DNA from: Pseudomonas taiwanensis
Lineage (GTDB): Bacteria > Pseudomonadota > Gammaproteobacteria > Pseudomonadales > Pseudomonadaceae
Assembly: GCF_013393345.1 (NCBI RefSeq)
Contig: NZ_QJRF01000076.1
Location: 1 to 64,000 of the forward strand
Direction of reading: 5' to 3'
Length of the DNA: 64,000 nt
Positions within the stretch are counted from its first letter, which is position 1; every line of letters starts with the position of its first letter. Under the pieces are notes generated by a model. The model made no database searches. It saw only the letters and a list, made by a program, of their open reading frames with translations, and was not told the origin of the DNA. A program made the position numbers and the translations under genes. Positions 25,404 through 35,724 of this stretch are shown piece after piece.

Positions 25404-27018
25404 GGCCGATTCTGTTGAAAAAGTAGCTGCCGCCCCCTGCCGCCGGCAAAATCACGCGCTCAGTGAGCGTGGGGGCAGGCAGCATGATGGGGCAGTTACC
25501 GGGAGGACAGCAGCGCCTGTTCTACTCGTTCAATCTGGAAGATCACGTCCCAGCCCAACACCTCCTGCGCAGCATCGATCAGTGCCTGGATCTCAGCGAC
25601 CTGCGTGCCCACCTGGCCGACTTCTACAGCCCCATCGGGCGACCCTCGATTGATCCGGAGTTGATGGTGCGCATGCTGGTGGTCGGCTACTGCTACGGCA
25701 TCCGTTCCGAGCGGCGGTTGTGTGAAGAGGTGCACCTGAACCTGGCCTATCGTTGGTTCTGCCGGCTGGGCCTGGAAGACGAAGTGCCCAATCACTCGAC
25801 TTTCTCGAAGAATCGCCACGGCCGCTTTCGTGACAGCGGGCTGTTCCGCTGGTTGTTCAATGAGGTGCTGCGGCGCTGCATGGCCGCTGGGCTGGTCAAG
25901 GCCGAAGGCTTCGCCGTCGACGCCAGCATCATCAAGGCGGATGCCAGCCGGCAACGTGGGGTGGCGGGCGATGAAGTCGACTGGCGCGATCCGGCGCTCA
26001 GCAGCCGCGCCGTGCGCGAGTACCTCGAAGCCCTTGATGAAGAGGCGCTGGCCGAAGCCCTGCCCAAGAAAATTTCACTCACCGATCCGCAGGCGCGGTG
26101 GACCGCCGCGCCCGGTGGTCCGGCCTTCTTTGCCTACGCTACCAACTACCTGATCGATACCGCGCACGGCGTGATCCTGGATGTGGAAGCCACCCCGGCG
26201 CATCGGACTGCCGAAGTCGAGTCGACCAAAACGATGGTCGAGCGCGTCGAAGCGCAGTTCGACCTCACACCGGAACGCCTGATCGGCGATACCGCCTATG
26301 GCACGGCCCCGATGCTGGCCTGGATGGTCGAGGAGAAGGACATCGAGCCGCATGTGCCGGTGTGGGACAAGACCGAGCGCAAGGACGACAGTCTCTCCAG
26401 CAACGACTTTCACTGGAACCCGGAGGCCAAGGAATACCGCTGCCCAGCCGGCAAACCGCTACGCAGTGAATGGCGCGCCTTCACCCAACAGAGAACGCGG
26501 GTGACCAAGGCCAATACCATCATCTACCGCTCCAGCCAAGCCGACTGCGCCACCTGCCCGCTGAAAGCCAAGTGCTGTCCCAATACGCCGAATCGGAAGA
26601 TCGTCCGCAGTATCCATGAGGCTGCTCGCGACGTAGCGCGACGCATCGCCAAGACACCGGAGTACCTCGTCTCTCGCTGCGAGCGCAAGAAGGTGGAGAT
26701 GCTGTTCGCCCACCTCAAACGGATCATGAAACTCGACCGTTTACGACTGCGTGGCCTGACCGGCGCCACCGACGAATTCACCTTGGCCGCGACGGTGCAA
26801 AACCTGCGACGCATGGCCAAGCTCATGCCTCACGGGCCGCCGATCACGGGATAGGTACGCCTGCTGCGAGCAGAAAACCTCGAATTAACCCGCAAACCTG
26901 AGCAAGGACGCTCAGTGAAACGCCGAAAGGCAACTTGAAGTGGCGTGCAGCCACTTCGAAAGCTGGCGCACCTGGCCGACTGGCTGCCGCAGAACCGCCT
27001 TTTTCAACACAATCGGCC
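25404..27018 (+). mobile_element. IS1182-type insertion sequence, second copy
   Basis: About 1615 bp. Inverted repeats are GGCCGATTCTGTTGAAAAAG at 25404-25423 and, from 27018 on the opposite strand, GGCCGATTGTGTTGAAAAAG (one difference). The transposase inside is intact. Inverted repeats and transposase both differ from the first IS, so the two do not make a classical composite transposon. No target duplication is evident. Confidence 0.82.
25484..26854 (+). CDS. IS1182 family transposase
   Basis: 456 residues from ATG 25484 (MMGQLPGGQQRLFYSFNLEDHVP). The DUF772 domain (RPSIDPELMVRMLVVGYCYGIRSERRLCEEVHLNLAYRWFC) is followed by a DDE catalytic region: D in GFAVDASIIKAD, D in LIGDTAYGTAPM, and E in CERKKVEMLFAHLKRIM. 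A cysteine cluster (CATCPLKAKCC) precedes the last helix bundle, as in other IS1182 transposases. Full length with no visible break. Confidence 0.88.
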   Translation: MMGQLPGGQQRLFYSFNLEDHVPAQHLLRSIDQCLDLSDLRAHLADFYSPIGRPSIDPELMVRMLVVGYCYGIRSERRLCEEVHLNLAYRWFCRLGLEDEVPNHSTFSKNRHGRFRDSGLFRWLFNEVLRRCMAAGLVKAEGFAVDASIIKADASRQRGVAGDEVDWRDPALSSRAVREYLEALDEEALAEALPKKISLTDPQARWTAAPGGPAFFAYATNYLIDTAHGVILDVEATPAHRTAEVESTKTMVERVEAQFDLTPERLIGDTAYGTAPMLAWMVEEKDIEPHVPVWDKTERKDDSLSSNDFHWNPEAKEYRCPAGKPLRSEWRAFTQQRTRVTKANTIIYRSSQADCATCPLKAKCCPNTPNRKIVRSIHEAARDVARRIAKTPEYLVSRCERKKVEMLFAHLKRIMKLDRLRLRGLTGATDEFTLAATVQNLRRMAKLMPHGPPITG

Positions 27019-27099
27019 GTTCACTGCCGATTACGAATGAAGCGTCGGTGGTCAGGTGGAATGCAAATTCTGCGTGGAGAACTAACGCGTCAGGAGTAT

Positions 27100-27125
27100 G
27101 TGGGGCTGAGTGTGGGGTTGGCTTG
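27100..27125 (+). promoter_or_regulatory. Putative integrase arm-type site at the right end
   Basis: GTGGGGCTGAGTGTGGGGTT followed by GGCTTG repeats 10424-10450 with one substitution and one missing base, in the same orientation. It lies 43 bp inside the right 29-bp repeat and outside the second IS, as expected for an attR arm. Confidence 0.55.
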
Positions 27126-27167
27126 GTAACTATTTTAAAGGCTTAGTCCTGCGCAGTCTGCATGAAC

Positions 27168-27196
27168 AAAAAGCCCGGCACTTGGCCGGGCTTTTT
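27168..27196 (-). terminator. speA terminator and putative attR
   Basis: A 12-bp stem with the loop CAAGT (minus strand) ending in five T, 14 bp after the speA stop codon: a textbook intrinsic terminator. The whole 29 bp is repeated exactly at 10284-10312, making it the probable attB/attR core of the integrative element. Integration therefore leaves speA with its terminator. Confidence 0.8.
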
Positions 27197-27210
27197 CATT
27201 CGTATCCCTA

Positions 27211-29124
27211 TCAGGACGACAGGTAGGACGAGCGGGTCAGCCCCAGGCGCAGGGCGTCGACGTACTGGGTGCGCTCGCGCGGGCTCAGCTTGGCGCTGGA
27301 GACCTTGTCGCGATACAGCGCCATCAGCTCATCGGGAGACAGGTGCACGTAGCGCAGCATGTCTTCGATGGTGTCGTGGGTTTCGATACCGGCGTGGTAA
27401 ACGCTGCCGTCGTCATGCTGGTAGACGTTCACCGAGTCGGTGTCGCCGAACAGGTTGTGCATGTCACCGAGGATTTCCTGGTAGGCGCCCACCAGGAACA
27501 CGCCCAGCAGGTAGTCCTCGCCTTCGCGCACTTCGTGCACCGGCATGCTGGTCTCGATGCTCTGCTCGTCGACGTACTGGTTGATCTTGCCGTCGGAGTC
27601 GCAGGTCAGGTCCTGCAGCACGGCGCGACGCAGGGGCTCTTCGTCGAGGCGGTGCAGCGGGATGATCGGCAGCACCTGGCCGATGGCCCAGGTGTCCGGC
27701 AGGCTCTGGAATACCGAGAAGTTGCAGATGTACTTCTCCGCGAGCTTGTCGTTCAGCTCATCCAGCACCTGACGGTGGGAACGCTGGCGCGCCTTGAGCT
27801 GGTTGTGCAGGCGGCGGCAGATGGCGAAGTAGGTCTGCTCGGCCAGGGCCTTCTCGGCGAGCGTGAGCTTGCCCTCGGCATACTGAGTAGCGGCGTCTCC
27901 CATGTAGTGGGTGGCGCGCCAGTAGGTCTCGGTGACCATCTCGGCATCGGTGGGGCCCAGCAGCTCGGCCAGCCAGCGAACGATTTCCGGCTGCTCTTCC
28001 AGATTGGCGAACTTCGGCACTTCGTCGTTGTGACGCTCGACGTCGGTCACCTGCATCACCAGCACGGCGTGGTGCGCGGTCATGGCGCGGCCGCTCTCGG
28101 AGAAGATGTGCGGGTGCGGCAGGCCCTGCGCGTCGCAGAACTCCTTGAGCATGCCCACCACCACGCCGGCGTAGTCGTCCATGTCGTAGTTGATGGAGCT
28201 GGCGTTGCGCGAGTGGGTGCCGTCGTAGTCGACGCCCAGGCCGCCGCCGACGTCAATGTGGTCGACCGGCAGGCCGAGGTTGCGCAGCTCGGCGTAGTAG
28301 CGGATGGCTTCCTTGAAACCGTGCTGGTAGTCGGCCAGGTTGGCGATCTGCGAGCCCATGTGGAAGTGCAGCAGGCGCACGCCCTGGTCGAGGCCAGCCT
28401 TGCGGAAGCGCTCCACCACCGAGAGGATCTGCGCGGCGGAGAGACCGAACTTGGATTTCTCGCCACCGGTGTCAGCCCACTTGGACGAGGCCAGGGACGA
28501 CAGGCGCACGCGCAGGCCGACTTGCGGCGCGACCTTGAGTTCGGCGGCGACGTCGATGACGTATTCCACCTCGGCTTCTTTCTCGATGACGATGAAAACG
28601 TTATGGCCAAGCTTCTGGCCCATCAGCGCCAGGCGGATGAACTCGCGGTCCTTGTAGCCGTTGCAGACGATGGTGCCGCCCTTCGGCGCCAGCGCCAGTA
28701 CGGCCAGCAGCTCGGGCTTGGAACCGGCTTCCAGGCCGATGGAGACGTTCTGGGTGGCGATGATGTTTTCCACCACCGCTTCCTGCTGGTTGACCTTGAT
28801 CGGGTACAGCGCGGTGTACTTGCTCTGGTATTCCAGGCGCTCGATGTTGGCGTCGAAGGCACCGGTCAGCTGGCGCACGCGGTCCTGCAGGATGTCGGGG
28901 AAGCGCACCAGCAGCGGCAGGGACAGGCCCGCTTCGCGCAGGTCGCCGACGATGTCGAAGAAGTCCACCGGCTCGCTGCCGGCACCACGGGGGCGCACTT
29001 CGACGCGGCCCGCTTCGTTGATTGCGAAATAGCCGGCCCCCCAATGGCGAATACCATAGACACTGCGGCTGTCGGCCACGGTCCAACTGGTGCCATCGTC
29101 CTTGCGCGTGCGTCGTGCAGACAT
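27211..29124 (-). CDS. speA: Biosynthetic arginine decarboxylase
   Basis: 637 residues, the full family length. It converts arginine to agmatine with PLP, the first step of putrescine synthesis by the agmatine route. The PLP lysine is K110 in [25 protein letters not shown] and [15 protein letters not shown] are alanine-racemase-fold PLP phosphate-binding segments, and the C-terminal [12 protein letters not shown] carries the conserved catalytic cysteine region. It is transcribed towards the integrative element. A 600-codon open frame on the other strand is a shadow. Confidence 0.97.
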   Translation of the reverse strand: MSARRTRKDDGTSWTVADSRSVYGIRHWGAGYFAINEAGRVEVRPRGAGSEPVDFFDIVGDLREAGLSLPLLVRFPDILQDRVRQLTGAFDANIERLEYQSKYTALYPIKVNQQEAVVENIIATQNVSIGLEAGSKPELLAVLALAPKGGTIVCNGYKDREFIRLALMGQKLGHNVFIVIEKEAEVEYVIDVAAELKVAPQVGLRVRLSSLASSKWADTGGEKSKFGLSAAQILSVVERFRKAGLDQGVRLLHFHMGSQIANLADYQHGFKEAIRYYAELRNLGLPVDHIDVGGGLGVDYDGTHSRNASSINYDMDDYAGVVVGMLKEFCDAQGLPHPHIFSESGRAMTAHHAVLVMQVTDVERHNDEVPKFANLEEQPEIVRWLAELLGPTDAEMVTETYWRATHYMGDAATQYAEGKLTLAEKALAEQTYFAICRRLHNQLKARQRSHRQVLDELNDKLAEKYICNFSVFQSLPDTWAIGQVLPIIPLHRLDEEPLRRAVLQDLTCDSDGKINQYVDEQSIETSMPVHEVREGEDYLLGVFLVGAYQEILGDMHNLFGDTDSVNVYQHDDGSVYHAGIETHDTIEDMLRYVHLSPDELMALYRDKVSSAKLSPRERTQYVDALRLGLTRSSYLSS

Positions 29125-29254
29125 CGGTTTCCCCCTATGGGATAGAAAAGCGCCATGCCCGCCGGATCATGCCGGGGGCCTGGACAGGTTAATTCGGTCG
29201 TATGACGTTGGAGTGTTGACCGCCGCTCTGACGGTCAGTTTAGAAAGCCGTGGC

Positions 29255-29626
29255 TCAGCCGCCGGATTTCTTGGCCTTGAAGCCGCGCTTGGCGAGTTCT
29301 TCAAGCAACAGGTCCACGTGGTCGCCCTGGATCTCGATCACGCCGTCCTTCAAGGCTCCACCCGTCCCGCAACGACGCTTGAGCGCCGTGGCCAGTTCCT
29401 TCAGGGCATCTTCGGCCAGCGGCACACCGCTGACGGAGGTGACGGTCTTGCCACCACGGCCCTTGGTTTCACGGCGCACGCGGGCAATGCCATCGCCAGC
29501 AGGCACGACGGCTTGCTTGCAGATGCACGCATCGATGGGTTGGCGGCAATCCGGGCAATGCCGGCCGCTGTCGGTGGAGTACACCAAGCCGCCCAGGGCG
29601 GCAAAGGACGAAGCTTTCTTGACCAC
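29255..29626 (-). CDS. yciH: SUI1/eIF1-like translation factor YciH
   Basis: 123 residues. The N-terminus has two CxxC pairs (CPDCRQPIDACIC), a possible zinc site. The rest is the SUI1 fold (VRRETKGRGGKTVTSVSGVPLAEDALKELATALKRRCGTGGALKDGVIEIQGDH), with the RGGK and CGTGG signatures. In bacteria YciH affects initiation fidelity and expression of some stress genes. It lies upstream of speA on the same strand with a 130-bp gap. Confidence 0.92.
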   Translation of the reverse strand: MVKKASSFAALGGLVYSTDSGRHCPDCRQPIDACICKQAVVPAGDGIARVRRETKGRGGKTVTSVSGVPLAEDALKELATALKRRCGTGGALKDGVIEIQGDHVDLLLEELAKRGFKAKKSGG

Positions 29627-30004
29627 CGGCTTTCCTCGTAGGGGTCAGGATAGCGACTGGTCGGCGGGGAGCCGACCGCGAAGCCCCACTCTGGCAGGGG
29701 CAGCGCAACCCGGTGTGTGGCCGGGCTTGAAAGGCGGCGAAATTTATCAGCATTCGCGGCGAATGCTAAGTACGAAAATGCGCCATTGATCGACAGATTG
29801 GCGACCTCGTGCAGCATCCCGCACGAAAAGGTCCGGAATATTGCACAAACCCGCGCTGGGCGCGGGTTTGGAGGGGGTAAAAGGCGCATTTCATTGTGGG
29901 GGCGATTTCAATCGCTGAGGGTTGCGCAGCGACCCCAATGGCTGGTGAGGGCAACCCTGCGGGCTGCTTAGCGAATGAATTCGCCCCCACATCGTTCCCA
30001 CAAC
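29627..30004. repeat. 378-bp gap with several palindromes
   Basis: No gene seen. CAAACCCGCGC TGG GCGCGGGTTTG (29846-29870) is a perfect 11-bp hairpin. TGTGGGGGCGA (29895-29905) and TCGCCCCCACA (29981-29991) form an inverted repeat. The arm beginning at 29895 is identical for 21 bp to 50005-50025, and GCGAATGAATTCGC at 29971 recurs at 10100. These are copies of a dispersed Pseudomonas palindromic repeat. The yciH promoter must lie near 29640-29760. Confidence 0.6.
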
Positions 30005-30529
30005 CTAAAGCGTGGCGAGGTACAGCTTCAGCGCCTTGAGCGAATCCGGACAGCACGGACTCTGGGCCAACGCCTCGTCCACGCTCATGAAGCGCGCTTC
30101 CATCACCTCTTCCGGCTGCAGCTTCAGGGGTGCATCGGAGACGGCGGAAAACACCGCGCCCCAGAGGCGATTGCCCGGTTCGTCGAAATAGAAGCGCCCA
30201 TGCTCACGCAGCGGCACGCCGCCAACACCGAGTTCCTCTTCCAGCTCGCGGGCGGCGGATTCGGCGTAGTCCTCGCCTTCCTGCACCATGCCGCCGGCAG
30301 CCACGTCCCAGTAGCCGGGATACAGCGCCTTGCTCAGGGTGCGGCGATGCACGCAGAGCTGGCCGGCGGAGTTGAACAGGAGAATGAAGGTGCCGCGGGA
30401 GATCAGCCCGCGCTCGCGCAATTCGGCGCGGGGCAGGCCGCCGAGGGGGCGGTCCTGCTCATCGACCCAGGCCACCCGCTCGGCGTCGGAGGCGGCGCGG
30501 TGGGCCGCCTCGCGATCGTCGATTGCCAT
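30005..30529 (-). CDS. NUDIX hydrolase
   Basis: 174 residues from ATG 30529; a longer frame to 30658 overlaps the upstream gene and lacks a site. The NUDIX box is GGMVQEGEDYAESAARELEEELGV, with the G5x-E7x-RExxEE pattern including REL.EEL. The preceding CVHRRTLSKALYPGYWDVAAGG resembles IDI/YfcD-type NUDIX proteins. It probably hydrolyses a nucleoside diphosphate derivative; the substrate is unknown. The start overlaps the stop of the DUF2333 gene by one base (TGATG read on the minus strand), so the two are coupled. Confidence 0.9.
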   Translation of the reverse strand: MAIDDREAAHRAASDAERVAWVDEQDRPLGGLPRAELRERGLISRGTFILLFNSAGQLCVHRRTLSKALYPGYWDVAAGGMVQEGEDYAESAARELEEELGVGGVPLREHGRFYFDEPGNRLWGAVFSAVSDAPLKLQPEEVMEARFMSVDEALAQSPCCPDSLKALKLYLATL

Positions 30530-31599
30530 CAGCCCTGCTCCAGCAACTGGCGCAGGTCGATCACGGCGGCGTTGGCGCGGGAGATGTAGTTGGCCATCAC
30601 CAGCGAGTGGTTGGCCAGCACACCGTAGCCGCTGCCGTTCAGCACCATCGGGCTCCACAGCGGCTCCTGGGCGGCCTCCAGTTCACGAATGATCTGGCGC
30701 ACGCTGATGGTGGCGTTCTTCTTCGCCAGCACGTCGGCGAAGTCGACTTCGATGGCGCGCAGGATGTGGGACAGCGCCCAAGCCTGGCCACGAGCTTCAT
30801 AGAAGACGTTGTCGATCTGCAGCCAGGGCGTCTCGACGATCTCCTCGCTCACTTCCGGCACCTTGCCGGTGGCAGCGGCGGCTTCGGGGCTGATGTCGGT
30901 GTTCAGGCGCACTCGACCCACGCTGGCCGACAGGCGCTGGGACAGAGAACCGAGACGGGTAGCGACGTCACCCAGCCAGTTGTTCAGGTTATCCGCGCGG
31001 CTATAGAACTGCGCGCTGGGCTGATTCGGATTGGCCAGGCGGGCCAGGTAACGATCCAGCGAGCGGATGCCTTCCTTGTACTCGGACTCGGAGGCTGGCA
31101 GCGCCCAGCTCTTGTTGTCGAAGTTGAAGCGCGGCTCGGCCTTGGCCAGGTCCGGGTCTTCGGTGGACTGCGACTGGGAACGGGCGAAGTCCTTGCGCAG
31201 GGCACGGGACAGGTCGCGCACCTGGACCAGCACGCCATATTCCCAGCTGGGCATGTTGTCCAGCCAGAGGCCGGGTGGAGCGAGGTCGTTGGAGAGGTAA
31301 CCGCCGCTCTTGTCGAGCAGGGTCTGTCCCACGGTCTTCAGGGTTTCCACGGTGGTGTAGCCGCTGACCATCTGCCGGCCCGCGCGCTCGGCGGCCGCCT
31401 GGGCGTTCTGCTGTACGGGGAAGAGATCGGGCTCGCGGCTCCAGTACCAGCCCACAATCACGCTACCGATCAGGTAGATCGCCAGCAGGCTGCCGAGGGC
31501 ACGACTCAGCCAGATGCCACCGAGGTAGCTGCGTACATCGTCAACCGAATCATCGACGCGCTCGCGCGCATCCCCCATACGCTTCTTCCAGTCCAGCAT
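30529..31599 (-). CDS. DUF2333 family membrane protein
   Basis: 356 residues from ATG 31599 with AAGGAC upstream; the in-frame start at 31725 would put low-quality sequence before it. One membrane segment near the N-terminus (ALGSLLAIYLIGSVIVGWYW, about residues 34-53) leaves a large periplasmic domain. It is the first gene of a two-gene unit with the NUDIX gene and is divergent from gcbA. In P. aeruginosa this is the equivalent of PA4842. Function unknown. Confidence 0.85.
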   Translation of the reverse strand: MLDWKKRMGDARERVDDSVDDVRSYLGGIWLSRALGSLLAIYLIGSVIVGWYWSREPDLFPVQQNAQAAAERAGRQMVSGYTTVETLKTVGQTLLDKSGGYLSNDLAPPGLWLDNMPSWEYGVLVQVRDLSRALRKDFARSQSQSTEDPDLAKAEPRFNFDNKSWALPASESEYKEGIRSLDRYLARLANPNQPSAQFYSRADNLNNWLGDVATRLGSLSQRLSASVGRVRLNTDISPEAAAATGKVPEVSEEIVETPWLQIDNVFYEARGQAWALSHILRAIEVDFADVLAKKNATISVRQIIRELEAAQEPLWSPMVLNGSGYGVLANHSLVMANYISRANAAVIDLRQLLEQG

Positions 31600-31882
31600 G
31601 GCAGTGTCCTTCGAATTTCGATCAGCACGGAAAGGTTCGACCACGATCCGCAGACAGCGTTGCGGCCGAATCCAGCAACTATAAGGGATGAGCACGCCCG
31701 GCGCAGTGTCCGCGCACCAAACCAACCTCCGGTGCGTTCAGCGCTTTCGGGGCCTTGGCTGCGGACTAAGGATATTTATCTGACATATCCCGCAGAATCG
31801 GGACAGATGGCACTGGCGTACCGCTCGCGAGGTGATAGCATGGCGCCATCACTCAGATCGTCTCCAGGCGACCTCCCCGGCC

Positions 31883-33499
31883 ATGACCGAGCACGAAGAT
31901 CCCAACCGCGACCGGCTCAAGAATCACTTCGCCCAGCGGGTAATCAACCAGGCGCGGCACGTTCTGGAGATCTGGCAGCGCCTGCAACGCAGCGAATGGA
32001 GCTCGGCCTGCATGACCGAGCTGGCCGAGGCCAGCCTCTACCTGCAACGCTACGCCGAACGCTTCGATCAACCGGAACACACGCGCCTGGCGGTGGCCAT
32101 CGGCAACTGCCTGCGTGGCGTAGAAGAGAACCGCGGACGGCTCTCCAGCGATCTGATCACCGAACTCAGCCTGTTGATGCAGCGCCTGTCGCGCACCGGG
32201 CTGCGGCATGGCGATCAGTTCGAGCAGACCTTCCTGCCGCCCCTGCGCAAGCCGGTGTACCTGGCGCTGCAGAGCAAGGACCGCGCCGAGCGCCTGACCC
32301 AGCAACTGGAATTCTTCGGCCTCAACGCCCAGCTCTGCGAGAGCGCCAACGCCTTCCGCTCGGCCATGGCGGAACGGCATCCGGCAGCGATCGTGCTGGA
32401 AGTGGACTTCGCCGGTCCGGGCAAAGGCCTGGAGCTGGCACGCGAAGCCCAGCAAGGCCTGGAGCAGAAACTGCCGATCATCTTCTTCAGCCACGAAGAG
32501 GCCGATGCCCCGACACGCCTGGCGGCAGTACGCGCTGGCGGCCAGGAGTTCTTCACCGGCGCCCTGGATGCCTCCAGCCTGCTGGAAAAACTGGAAGCCC
32601 TGACCCGCACCGCGCACTACGACCCCTTCAAGGTGCTGGTGGTGGACGACTCCCGCGCCCAGGCCACCCACACCGAGCTGATCCTCAACTCCGCCGGCAT
32701 CGTCACCCGCGTCATCACCGAACCGGTGAAGACCCTGCTGGCCCTGGCCGAATTCCAGCCGGACCTGATCATCCTCGACATGTACATGCCGGAGTGCCTA
32801 GGCACTGAGCTGGCCAAGGTGATCCGCCAGCACGAGCGCTATGTGAGCGTGCCGATCATTTACCTGTCAGCCGAAGATGACCTCAATAAACAGCTGGATG
32901 CGATGAGCGAAGGCGGCGACGACTTCCTCACCAAGCCGATCAAGCCGCGCCACCTGATCGCGACGGTGCGCACCCGCGCCAAGCGCGCGCGCAGCCTGAA
33001 GGCACGCATGGTGCGCGACAGCCTCACCGGGCTGTTCAATCACACCCACACGCTGCAACTGCTGGAGGACGCCAGCTCCCGCGCGCGCCGGGAAGGCAAG
33101 CCGCTGTGCTTCGCCATGCTCGATATCGACCACTTCAAGAAGGTCAACGACACCTACGGCCATCCCATGGGCGACCGGGTGATCAAGAGCCTTGCCCTGT
33201 TCCTCAAACAGCGCCTGCGCAAGACCGACCATATCGGTCGCTACGGCGGCGAGGAATTCGCCGTGGTGCTGCCCGATACCGACCTCGAAGCGGCCCATCG
33301 CGTGCTGGAGGAGATCCGCCGGCGCTTCGCGGAGATCCGCTACCCGGCGCAACCTCACGACCTGTCTTGCACCTTCAGCTGCGGCATCGCCCAGTTGCAT
33401 GACGATCTCGACATCAATCAGCTTTCCAAGCAGGCGGACGAAGCGCTCTATTGCGCCAAACACGCGGGCCGTAACCGGGTGGAGCTGTACCGCGACTGA
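31883..33499 (+). CDS. gcbA: Response-regulator diguanylate cyclase GcbA
   Basis: 538 residues. Domains: a helical N-terminal region, a degenerate receiver (about 125-235), a true receiver ([12 protein letters not shown], phospho-acceptor in [11 protein letters not shown] in FLTKPIKP) and a GGDEF domain with active site GGEEF. An allosteric I-site RKTD lies five residues before GGEEF. It makes c-di-GMP; GcbA of P. fluorescens and P. aeruginosa promotes initial attachment and lowers motility. Position beside ctpL and DUF2333 matches PA4843. Confidence 0.92.
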   Translation: MTEHEDPNRDRLKNHFAQRVINQARHVLEIWQRLQRSEWSSACMTELAEASLYLQRYAERFDQPEHTRLAVAIGNCLRGVEENRGRLSSDLITELSLLMQRLSRTGLRHGDQFEQTFLPPLRKPVYLALQSKDRAERLTQQLEFFGLNAQLCESANAFRSAMAERHPAAIVLEVDFAGPGKGLELAREAQQGLEQKLPIIFFSHEEADAPTRLAAVRAGGQEFFTGALDASSLLEKLEALTRTAHYDPFKVLVVDDSRAQATHTELILNSAGIVTRVITEPVKTLLALAEFQPDLIILDMYMPECLGTELAKVIRQHERYVSVPIIYLSAEDDLNKQLDAMSEGGDDFLTKPIKPRHLIATVRTRAKRARSLKARMVRDSLTGLFNHTHTLQLLEDASSRARREGKPLCFAMLDIDHFKKVNDTYGHPMGDRVIKSLALFLKQRLRKTDHIGRYGGEEFAVVLPDTDLEAAHRVLEEIRRRFAEIRYPAQPHDLSCTFSCGIAQLHDDLDINQLSKQADEALYCAKHAGRNRVELYRD

Positions 33500-33573
33500 T
33501 CCCCGCCGTCACGGGACTGTCACCAAACGGCAATATCATCTGGCCATCCCCTCAGTTGTCTGTCGAGGACGCG

Positions 33574-35538
33574 ATGCGCCTGAAACTGCTCACCAACCTG
33601 ATTACCCTGCTGCTGGTCACCGTCTGCCTGGCATTGGGCGCCACGCTGTGGTGGTCGCAGCGGGCGCTGGAACGGCCCTATCAACTCATGGAGCAGTACC
33701 TGGACCTCGCCCAGCGCTTCCAGGGGGAAGTGGAGGACAACGTCCAGGCCTACCTGAACAGCGGCGATGCGCTGCGCCACAGCGCCGCCACCCAAGGCAT
33801 CGACAGCCTGGAACAGCGCCTTGCGCAACTCCCGGGTGAACTGACACAGGACCTGCTGCCCAGCTTCAATGAGCTGCGCGAATTCACCCGCGATGAACTG
33901 CTCGCCGCCGGCAAGCTGGCGGGCGATCCACAGGGCTTGCTGATCCAGGCTGAACGGGAAATCGCCGGCTCCCTCGACCAGCTCGCGCAGTACGCCGACT
34001 CTGCCAATACGCCGGCTGCGAGCGATTACCGCGCGCCCTTGTTCGCCGCCGCCCAGCACCTCAACCGCCTGAGCCAGGCCCGCGCCAAGCTGGTGGCCAG
34101 CGGTCGCGACGAGTTGGCCGCCGACGTCGAGCGCGAACTCGAGGCCCTGGGTCGCGACAGCGCTCGGCTGGACCAACTGCCCCTGCTCGGCGTGGCCGAC
34201 AGCAGCAGCTCCGCCGCCGATGACTTCGCCGCGATGATGGGCCTGGAGAGCAGCAGCGAAACCAGCCAGGCCGAAGATCGCGGCATCGCCCTCAAGCGCG
34301 AATTGGGCGGCCTGCTCAAGCGCTACCCGGGAGAACTGGCGCGCACCCGCGATCTGATCCAGCGACGCAACGAGCTCGCCGCGGCCACCGACCAACGCGT
34401 GGATGCCCTGCAGACCGCGCTGGCCGCCCTGGAGCCCGAAGTGCGCGCCGAACACGGGCGCATCCAGGCTGAAGTGCGCATCATGCAAGGCCTGATGATC
34501 GGCCTGATCCTGCTCATCGCCCTGTGCATCGACCGCATCCAGCGCCGCCTGACCCAGGTGCTCGGGCGCCTGGTCAGCGCCTTGGGAGCCTGGGCCGCTG
34601 GCGATTTCAGCCGCCCTATCGCCCTGGGCTCCAGCACGCTCGACCTGCGCCGCATCGAAGACTCGCTCAATCGCCTGCGCGACTACCTTGGCGAACTGGT
34701 GGGCACCATTCGCCAGCACGCCGAGAAAGTCGCCGGCAGCAGCAGTACCCTGGCCGATCTGAACAACGGACTCCACGCCGGCGCCGAAGACCAGGCGGGG
34801 GGTACCGCGCAGATTCGCGACGCCCTGGGCGAACTGGAAAACACCATCCAGCAGGTGGCCGGCGATGCCAGCCTGGCCGCCGATGCCAGCCGCGCCGCGG
34901 GACTGGCCGTGGAGCAGGGGCAGAGCGTGATCGACCAGAGCCTCGCCGGCCTGCACCAGTTGGTGGGCGAAGTGCAGAACAACGCCCAGGCCGTGGAACG
35001 CCTGGCCGAAGAGACCGAAACCATCGACAAGGTGCTGACGGTGATTCGCGGCATCGCCGAGCAGACCAACCTGCTGGCGCTCAACGCCGCCATCGAGGCG
35101 GCGCGCGCGGGTGAAATGGGCCGGGGCTTCGCGGTCGTCGCCGAGGAAGTGCGTTCGCTTTCACAGCGCACCGCAGGCGCCACGGCGGAGATCCAGCAGC
35201 TGATCGCGCGTCTCCAGCAGGCGGCGCGGCAATCGGTCGATGCCATGCGTATCCAGGTCGAACACGCCGAAGCCAGTGCCGAACAGGCTGCCGCCGCCGA
35301 TGGCGCGCTGGTGGAGGTGGTCAGCGCGATTCGCACCATTGCCAGCATGGCCGAGCGCATTGCCGATGCGACCGCACAGCAGACCGGCGCGGTCGGTGAC
35401 ATCCGCGACCATAGCGAACAGATTCATCAGCTCGGCGGCAGCAACCTCGCCCGCATCGACGAAAGCCGCAGCCAGGGCGAGCGCCTGCTGCGCCTGGGCG
35501 GCGAACTGCACACCGCCGTGCAGGCCTTCCGCGTCTGA
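33574..35538 (+). CDS. ctpL: Methyl-accepting chemotaxis protein, CtpL-like
   Basis: 654 residues from ATG 33574; a TTG 18 bases earlier has no advantage. TM1 ([23 protein letters not shown]) and TM2 ([17 protein letters not shown], about 305-322) enclose a long helical periplasmic sensor of nearly 280 residues. A HAMP region and a signalling domain follow with the conserved hairpin tip [24 protein letters not shown]. In P. aeruginosa CtpL (PA4844) mediates taxis at low phosphate and towards some aromatics. The assignment rests on position and architecture. Confidence 0.88.
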   Translation: MRLKLLTNLITLLLVTVCLALGATLWWSQRALERPYQLMEQYLDLAQRFQGEVEDNVQAYLNSGDALRHSAATQGIDSLEQRLAQLPGELTQDLLPSFNELREFTRDELLAAGKLAGDPQGLLIQAEREIAGSLDQLAQYADSANTPAASDYRAPLFAAAQHLNRLSQARAKLVASGRDELAADVERELEALGRDSARLDQLPLLGVADSSSSAADDFAAMMGLESSSETSQAEDRGIALKRELGGLLKRYPGELARTRDLIQRRNELAAATDQRVDALQTALAALEPEVRAEHGRIQAEVRIMQGLMIGLILLIALCIDRIQRRLTQVLGRLVSALGAWAAGDFSRPIALGSSTLDLRRIEDSLNRLRDYLGELVGTIRQHAEKVAGSSSTLADLNNGLHAGAEDQAGGTAQIRDALGELENTIQQVAGDASLAADASRAAGLAVEQGQSVIDQSLAGLHQLVGEVQNNAQAVERLAEETETIDKVLTVIRGIAEQTNLLALNAAIEAARAGEMGRGFAVVAEEVRSLSQRTAGATAEIQQLIARLQQAARQSVDAMRIQVEHAEASAEQAAAADGALVEVVSAIRTIASMAERIADATAQQTGAVGDIRDHSEQIHQLGGSNLARIDESRSQGERLLRLGGELHTAVQAFRV

Positions 35539-35562
35539 CCAAACGGCGCGATTGGCTTTTCC

Positions 35563-35614
35563 GTAGGAGCGAGCTTGCTCGCGAAACACGCTTCGCGAGC
35601 AAGCTCGCTCCTAC
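35563..35614. repeat. Perfect 23-bp inverted repeat with 6-base spacer
   Basis: GTAGGAGCGAGCTTGCTCGC plus GAA, spacer ACACGC, then the exact complement. This is a paired REP-type palindrome of the kind spread through Pseudomonas genomes. It lies 25 bp after ctpL and may also terminate or stabilise that transcript. Confidence 0.85.
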
Positions 35615-35724
35615 CCTGCGCAACCCGACCTTTCACGCCGAGGACAAAACCGCTTACGCCGGGAGCCTGCAGGAAGCCGTCGAGGTCCGCTATGATGCGG
35701 GCATTTTCCACCCAAGAGACCTCC

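Larger units (their letters stand above)
10284..27196. mobile_element. Integrative element inserted at the speA terminator, with alkyl-sulfatase cargo
   Basis: About 16.9 kb bounded by identical 29-bp repeats. A tyrosine integrase starts 156 bp inside the left end. Matching putative arm-type repeats lie inside both ends (10424-10450 and 27100-27125). Internal genes are typical of small integrative or satellite-like elements: AlpA regulators, a phage-like replication protein and a second integrase. The rest is two IS elements and the sulfatase cassette. No capsid, conjugation or mating-pair genes are present, so transfer would need a helper. On both sides the flanking genes are ordinary chromosomal genes. 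Confidence 0.7.

Noticed and set aside
16509..27018. Composite transposon made of two copies of one IS
   Set aside because: Inverted repeats and transposases of the two IS elements differ, and no outer target duplication was found.
27343..29145. 600-codon open frame opposite speA
   Set aside because: Shadow of the well-supported arginine decarboxylase gene; valine- and histidine-rich low-complexity product.
30523..32808. 761-codon plus-strand open frame
   Set aside because: Covers the DUF2333 gene in antisense and part of gcbA in the wrong frame.
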